In this document: in pieces, positions 30,705 through 38,197 of the stretch | Numbering within the stretch: the first letter of the stretch is position 1 | Layout of the letters: each line of letters opens with the position of its first letter | Origin: an uncultured Acidobacteriia bacterium | Lineage (GTDB): Bacteria; Acidobacteriota; Terriglobia; Bryobacterales; Bryobacteraceae | NCBI GenBank assembly: GCA_903900705.1 | Contig: CAIUOG010000008.1 | Coordinates: 1 to 38,197, forward strand | Direction: 5' to 3' | Length of the DNA stretch: 38,197 bases | The notes under the pieces: generated by a model | What the model was told of the DNA's origin: nothing | Databases searched by the model: none | The model's input: only the letters and a program-made list of their open reading frames with translations | Program-made: the position numbers and the translations under genes

Positions 30705-31373
30705 TTATTGCGCCAGTTTGAAGTTGATGTCGATGCCGGTCAGCACCTCAACCGGTTCGCCGTTCAGAAGAGTGGGGCGGTAACGCCACTGGCTGACCGC
30801 GGCGAGCGCGGCGGCGTCCAGTTGCGCATTTCCGGCGCTGTTCGACACCTGAAGCGAGAGCGGAGTACCGTCCTTTGAGATCACGGCCCGCAGACTGGTG
30901 ACACCTTCAACTCCCTGCGCCTGCAGTTCTGCCGGATAGACCGGTTTCACCTGCTTCAGCAAGGCGCCGGGCTGTACATTGCCGCCCACGCGAATGCGCC
31001 GTGGCGGCATTGCGGGCGCACCCCGCGTTCCCAGAATCGTGACGCTTTCCTGGAGGCTGCCGATCTCCAGACGGACATCCGCCCGGACGCTGCCGCCACT
31101 CACCAGCGCGAGATTCTCCACATGGAAACGGCGGAAGCCGGGAACCAGAGCATCCACCGCAAAGTGCCCGGCGGCCAGCCCTGCGAACCGGTACTCGCCG
31201 GCCGCGTCAGACAGCGTGGCGGTTTGGGCCCCGGTTTCGGTATTCTTCGCGAGCAGTTTGGCGTTGGGCACCACGGCGCCTGTGGGGTCAAGAACGGTTC
31301 CGGCAATGGTTGTCTGCTGAGCAGTGACCAGTGCGGCGGACAGCAGCAGCAGCGCGATGGTTCGCATAGGCAT
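30705..31373 (-). CDS. Exported TonB C-terminal protein with carboxypeptidase-regulatory-like domain
   Basis: A 222-residue protein starting MPMRTIALLLLSAALVTAQ (signal peptide or uncleaved anchor; start at 31373 or 31367). Residues about 21-100 form a carboxypeptidase-regulatory-like beta sandwich (TTIAGTVLDPTGAVVPNAKL, GEYRFAGLAAGHFAVDAL). The C-terminal part is a TonB-type domain: KQVKPVYPAELQAQGVEG, VTSLRAVISKDGTPLSLQV and LAAVSQWRYRPTLLNGEPVEV. It has no Pro-rich spacer, and ExbB/ExbD genes are not adjacent. It may therefore work in signalling or in binding rather than as a classical energy transducer. Its start codon directly abuts that of the divergent cupin gene. Confidence 0.82.
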   Translation of the reverse strand: MPMRTIALLLLSAALVTAQQTTIAGTVLDPTGAVVPNAKLLAKNTETGAQTATLSDAAGEYRFAGLAAGHFAVDALVPGFRRFHVENLALVSGGSVRADVRLEIGSLQESVTILGTRGAPAMPPRRIRVGGNVQPGALLKQVKPVYPAELQAQGVEGVTSLRAVISKDGTPLSLQVSNSAGNAQLDAAALAAVSQWRYRPTLLNGEPVEVLTGIDINFKLAQ

Positions 31374-31379
31374 ATGATA

Positions 31380-32315
31380 ATGCGCATGAAGATTTCCCTC
31401 CTGATTGCAGGCAGCGCCGCCATGATCGCGGCCGTAGCGCTCTGGGCCCAGCCGCCGCAGGCTTTGCTGGCGTGGGGACCCAAACCCGTGGAACCCAGCA
31501 AATGGGTAGGCCCCAACAAGCCGCATCAGGTATATGCCGAGATGATCTCGGGCCACAAGGGCCAGGCCAACTGGAGCGTGCCCGTGATGGACGATGAACA
31601 CCTTTACAGCGAGTTCATCTCGGCTGCGCCGGGAACCAAAACCCCGCGCCGCTTCCACCCGGACACCCGCGAATGGTGGGTAATTACCGACGGTCAGATT
31701 CGCTTCAACATCGATGGCCAGGAGCCTTTCGTCGCCTCGAAGGGCTGGATGGTGCAGGTCCCGTATCGCACCGTTTACAGCATGGAAGTGGTGGGTGATA
31801 AGCCGGCGATCCGCCTCGAAACCAATATCGCGAAGGCCGTCACGCTCTACCCCATGGACGGAACCCCGCCCAAAATCCCCGGCGTCGAATATGTGCCCGT
31901 GCGGATTGCCGGACCGTCCACGCCCGATTACAAAACGAACCGCATTCACGCAACCTATGAGGAAATGGCGGCGGAAGCAGAGGCGACTCCCCGCAAATCA
32001 GCCACCCTCCGCTTCGCGCACGATGATCGCGGCACCGTGAACTTCATCTACGGCTACGGGCTTCCCCTGCCCAAAGCCAACGAGCGCGGACACTATCACC
32101 CCCAGGGCGCCGAATTCTGGATCGTGATGGGCGGCCACATTTCGTACAAGATCGAAGGCATCGAGCCCTTCATCGCCGGCCAGTACGACTGCGTGTATGT
32201 GCCGAAGAACAAGTTCCACCTCGCGCAGTGGTACGGCGATGGCCCATCCACGCGCCTCGCGATGAACGGCTTCTTCGACATCGCCCACCTGTTCGATGCT
32301 CCGCCCGCGAAGTAG
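31380..32315 (+). CDS. Exported two-cupin-domain protein
   Basis: A 311-residue protein with an N-terminal signal (MKISLLIAGSAAMIAAVALWA). It has two cupin-type half-barrels. The first holds RRFHPDTREWWVITDGQIRF and GWMVQVPYRTVYSMEV. The second has a better metal motif, GHYHPQGAEFWIVMGGHISY (HxH...E), with the distal His in KNKFHLAQWYG. The second domain is likely to bind a metal and the first may be degenerate. The enzymatic or binding role is unknown. Start codons at 31374, 31380 and 31386 are all in frame; 31380 has an AGG 9 bases upstream. No intergenic space exists towards the divergent TonB-like gene, so the promoter must lie within that gene. Confidence 0.84.
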   Translation: MRMKISLLIAGSAAMIAAVALWAQPPQALLAWGPKPVEPSKWVGPNKPHQVYAEMISGHKGQANWSVPVMDDEHLYSEFISAAPGTKTPRRFHPDTREWWVITDGQIRFNIDGQEPFVASKGWMVQVPYRTVYSMEVVGDKPAIRLETNIAKAVTLYPMDGTPPKIPGVEYVPVRIAGPSTPDYKTNRIHATYEEMAAEAEATPRKSATLRFAHDDRGTVNFIYGYGLPLPKANERGHYHPQGAEFWIVMGGHISYKIEGIEPFIAGQYDCVYVPKNKFHLAQWYGDGPSTRLAMNGFFDIAHLFDAPPAK

Positions 32316-32320
32316 CGGGC
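32303..32320 (+). terminator. Possible weak hairpin at the cupin stop codon
   Basis: GCCCGC-GAAGTA-GCGGGC forms a 6-bp stem that spans the TAG stop. No T-run follows, so termination is doubtful. It lies in the short space between convergent cupin and metH genes. Confidence 0.3.
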
Positions 32321-32348
32321 GCGAAATCGTGCACGGGGCCGTCTCGCT

Positions 32349-36182
<3,834 letters not shown>

Positions 36183-36208
36183 GAATTCCTGGTGTGGTGC
36201 GGCTGCGG

Positions 36209-36263
36209 CAGGCGAAATTGCCCTGAATCTCTATGATAGTCGGGGAGGTCGCCTCGATTCAGG
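36209..36263 (-). promoter_or_regulatory. Structured metH leader with alternative hairpins
   Basis: In mRNA sense, CCTGAATC (36263-36256) can pair perfectly with GATTCAGG (36229-36222), enclosing a small GAGG-TCG-CCTC hairpin (36245-36255). The same GATTCAGGGC can instead pair with downstream GCCTG (36213-36209). Such competing stems are typical of attenuators, but no known cobalamin or SAM riboswitch consensus is recognised. It lies 26 to 81 bases before the metH ATG. The remainder of the 214-base metH-sulfatase gap shows no gene. Confidence 0.4.
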
Positions 36264-36377
36264 CTGTTGACTCCGGCGCGCCTTCGCCCGCGGCATCCCG
36301 AAGGACCCGCGAATTTCCGTTTTAGATAAAGAACTGGCCGTCCTTTGGCTCGACACCGGCGTGGATGCACACTAGCC

Positions 36378-36391
36378 TTGTACCAGTACAA
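36378..36391. promoter_or_regulatory. Palindrome TTGTAC-N2-GTACAA before sulfatase gene
   Basis: A perfect 6-bp inverted repeat with a 2-base spacer, ending 5 bases before the sulfatase ATG. It overlaps TACAAT (36387-36392), which resembles a -10 element. Size and position suit a regulator operator, but no regulator gene is in the window. Confidence 0.4.
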
Positions 36392-36396
36392 TCCGC

Positions 36397-37845
36397 ATGA
36401 TCAACCGACGAAGATTTCTTGCCACCTGCGCAGCCGCACCCCTCGTGGCCTCCGCCCAGCCCAAAACCGCGAAGCCGAACCTTTTGTTTATCGCGGTCGA
36501 CGACCTGCGACCGGAACTGAATTGCTTCGGACGGACCTATATCCATAGCCCGAACATTGACCGTATCGCCAACAGGGGCATGGCGTTTGATCGGGCGTAC
36601 GTCCAGCAGGCCGTCTGCTCCCCCTCCCGGTCGAGCCTGATGACCGGAACCCGCCCCGATTCCACCAAAGTCTGGGATCTGGTGACACACTTCCGCGTGG
36701 CGGAACCCAACATCGTCACGCTGCCCCAGCACTTTAAAAACAATGGCTATTTCGTCCAGGGCATGGGCAAAATCTACCACCCCGGCTTTGACGACCCGCA
36801 GAGCTGGTCCATTCCCTGGCAAACACCGAAAGCGCCGAACTACGCCAAAGTGACATCTGCCAACACCGAGGACGAGGACAAGCCGAAAGCCAAAGGCGGC
36901 CCCGCGTTCGAATCCGCCGATGTACCCGATAACTTCTACAAAGACGGCATGGTTGCCGATCTTGCTGTCGAGACCCTCAAAACCATCGGTAAGAAGTCCG
37001 AGCCTTTCTTCCTCGCAGTGGGCTTCGCGAAACCACACCTGCCCTTCGTTGCTCCGAAGAAATACTGGGATCTGTATGACCCCGCAAAGATCGAACTCGC
37101 GCCCAATCCCTATCACGCCGAGGACTCTCCCGAATACGCCCTCACCAACAGCAACGAACTGCGCAACTACACCGGCATTCCGGCAAAGGGAAAAATCGGT
37201 GACGATCTCGCGCGCCAGCTGAAGCACGGCTACTACGCGGCAGTGAGCTACACCGATGCCCAGATCGGCAAGGTTCTTGACGAACTGGAGCACCAGGGCC
37301 TCGCGAAAAACACCATCATCGTCTTGTGGGGCGACCATGGCTGGAAACTGGGCGAACACGGCGAATGGGCCAAGCACAGCAACGTGGAGAACGATACCAA
37401 CGCGCCGCTCCTGCTGGCCGCACCGGGCATGAAGGCGTCGGGGAAACACACCCGGGCGCTGGTGGAGTTCGTCGATATCTTCCCCACGCTTGCGGACCTG
37501 GCCGGGCTTTCCCTGCCCTCGCACCTCGAAGGCGTGAGCTTCCGTCCCCTGCTTGATCGCCCCGATCTGCCGTGGAAACAGGCCGCATTCAGTCAGTATC
37601 CGCGCGGCAAACGCATGGGCTATTCCATGCGTACTGACCGCTATCGCCTCACCATCTGGCTGCAGCGCGACGACCATAATCAGGTGGATTTCGTGGAGCT
37701 ATACGACCACCAGACAGACCCGGGGGAGAACACCAACATCGCCCATCGCCCCGCCAACGCGGAACTGGTCAAACAACTGACCGCTCAATGGAAAGCCGGC
37801 TGGCAGGGCACAAAAGCGGCGTTGCTGAATCGGGGGAAGGCATGA
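36397..37845 (+). CDS. Tat-exported type I sulfatase (iduronate-2-sulfatase-like)
   Basis: Periplasmic arylsulfatase-family enzyme, 482 residues, with a Tat-type start ([18 protein letters not shown]). The N-terminal metal site is in [18 protein letters not shown] (tandem Asp). The formylglycine motif is CSPSR with Cys74, in [18 protein letters not shown]. Further metal and sulfate-binding residues appear in GKIYHPGF and in [20 protein letters not shown]. The order and the segment [21 protein letters not shown] resemble iduronate-2-sulfatase-type enzymes, which remove sulfate from sulfated glycans. Exact substrate is inference. A dedicated maturase (formylglycine-generating enzyme) is not in the window. 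The stop overlaps the start of a second sulfatase (ATGA). Confidence 0.93.
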   Translation: MINRRRFLATCAAAPLVASAQPKTAKPNLLFIAVDDLRPELNCFGRTYIHSPNIDRIANRGMAFDRAYVQQAVCSPSRSSLMTGTRPDSTKVWDLVTHFRVAEPNIVTLPQHFKNNGYFVQGMGKIYHPGFDDPQSWSIPWQTPKAPNYAKVTSANTEDEDKPKAKGGPAFESADVPDNFYKDGMVADLAVETLKTIGKKSEPFFLAVGFAKPHLPFVAPKKYWDLYDPAKIELAPNPYHAEDSPEYALTNSNELRNYTGIPAKGKIGDDLARQLKHGYYAAVSYTDAQIGKVLDELEHQGLAKNTIIVLWGDHGWKLGEHGEWAKHSNVENDTNAPLLLAAPGMKASGKHTRALVEFVDIFPTLADLAGLSLPSHLEGVSFRPLLDRPDLPWKQAAFSQYPRGKRMGYSMRTDRYRLTIWLQRDDHNQVDFVELYDHQTDPGENTNIAHRPANAELVKQLTAQWKAGWQGTKAALLNRGKA

Positions 37846-38197
37846 ACCGCAGAGATTTTGTCAGAACCGCGGGTTGTCTGACCGCGGCGCAGTCCATGGC
37901 CACCGGGTTGATACAGGCGGCGGCCGCGGGGGGAACCAGGAAGCCCAACATCCTGTTCATCCTCGCCGATGATCTCGGCATAGACGGCCTCAGCTGCTAT
38001 GGCGCCGACCAGTACAAAACTCCGAATATCGACAGGCTGGCGGCTCGCGGCACGCGCTTCACACATGCCTACACCGCGCCCCTCTGCGGGCCTTCCCGGG
38101 CGCTGATTCTGACCGGCCGTTACGCGTTTCGCACCGGCGCGACGAATCAGGATGCCACCGGCCTCATGAAGCCCTCCGTCGAAACCATGATGCCCAA
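37842..38197 (+). CDS. Tat-exported type I sulfatase (partial, 5' part only)
   Basis: Second sulfatase of the tandem pair, cut by the window edge after 118 codons. The start overlaps the preceding stop by 4 nt. A Tat-type signal ([17 protein letters not shown]) leads into [21 protein letters not shown], the first metal-binding segment, and the formylglycine motif CGPSR with Cys82 in [21 protein letters not shown]. The differing motif (CGPSR instead of CSPSR) and different flanks make it a distinct subfamily rather than a recent duplicate. It is closer to the arylsulfatase A-like group. The substrate and completeness cannot be judged from the visible part. Confidence 0.93.
   Translation, partial: MNRRDFVRTAGCLTAAQSMATGLIQAAAAGGTRKPNILFILADDLGIDGLSCYGADQYKTPNIDRLAARGTRFTHAYTAPLCGPSRALILTGRYAFRTGATNQDATGLMKPSVETMMP

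Noticed and set aside
36183-36396. Cobalamin or SAM-I riboswitch upstream of metH
   Set aside because: No B12-box-like GCCACTG or SAM-I core was found on the minus strand; only the alternative hairpins remain.

Overview
The window reads as chromosomal DNA of a GC-rich, diderm, heterotrophic bacterium, most likely Acidobacteriota of the Solibacteres/Bryobacterales type. This taxonomic call is inference. It rests on a complete tol-pal operon (outer membrane), many Tat- or Sec-exported proteins, an FG-GAP/ASPIC/TPR protein next to a PQQ dehydrogenase and a cytochrome c, a DUF2911 protein, tandem sulfatases and Gly/Arg-rich tracts in secreted proteins. I see no rRNA, tRNA, CRISPR array, insertion sequence, phage gene or obvious frameshift. 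Genes are tightly packed and no gene-free stretch exceeds about 215 bases.

Layout. (1) 1-6508, minus strand: tolQ-tolR-tolA-like-tolB-pal-cpoB, continued by a CBM9-like exported protein whose start overlaps the end of cpoB, then sppA cut by the window edge. (2) 6604-8488, minus: a DapA-fold protein lacking the Schiff-base lysine, and a multi-pass membrane protein. (3) 8500-14593, plus: prmA, then a circularly permuted ATP-grasp / alpha-E / transglutaminase trio followed by a TlpA-like thioredoxin and an outer-membrane barrel-like protein. A strong terminator for this unit lies inside the 3' end of the opposing gene. (4) 14595-24013, minus: a six-gene exported set (esterase, DinB-like, dihaem cytochrome c, PQQ dehydrogenase, FG-GAP/TPR protein, two-domain hydrolase), the last four joined by 4-nt overlaps. 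(5) 24155-24496, plus: an RRM RNA-binding protein with a bidirectional terminator behind it. (6) 24577-29159, minus: tdh, DUF2911, a 2Fe-2S subunit plus molybdopterin subunit (Ior/Cox type), and a small exported protein. (7) 29182-32315: a class III aminotransferase (+), a 59-residue membrane protein (-), a TonB-like protein (-) and a bicupin (+). (8) 32349-36182, minus: full-length metH with a structured leader. (9) 36397-end, plus: two Tat-exported sulfatases, the second cut by the window edge.

How the genes fit together. The tol-pal block maintains the envelope. The cytochrome c/PQQ dehydrogenase/hydrolase block and the molybdopterin pair look like periplasmic oxidation modules feeding electrons to the respiratory chain. 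Esterases, sulfatases and the CBM9-like protein suggest use of polysaccharides. tdh, the aminotransferase and metH belong to amino-acid and one-carbon metabolism. The least understood system is the ATP-grasp/alpha-E/transglutaminase cluster. Its transglutaminase ends in Lys plus seven Gln, residues that are themselves possible transamidation substrates.
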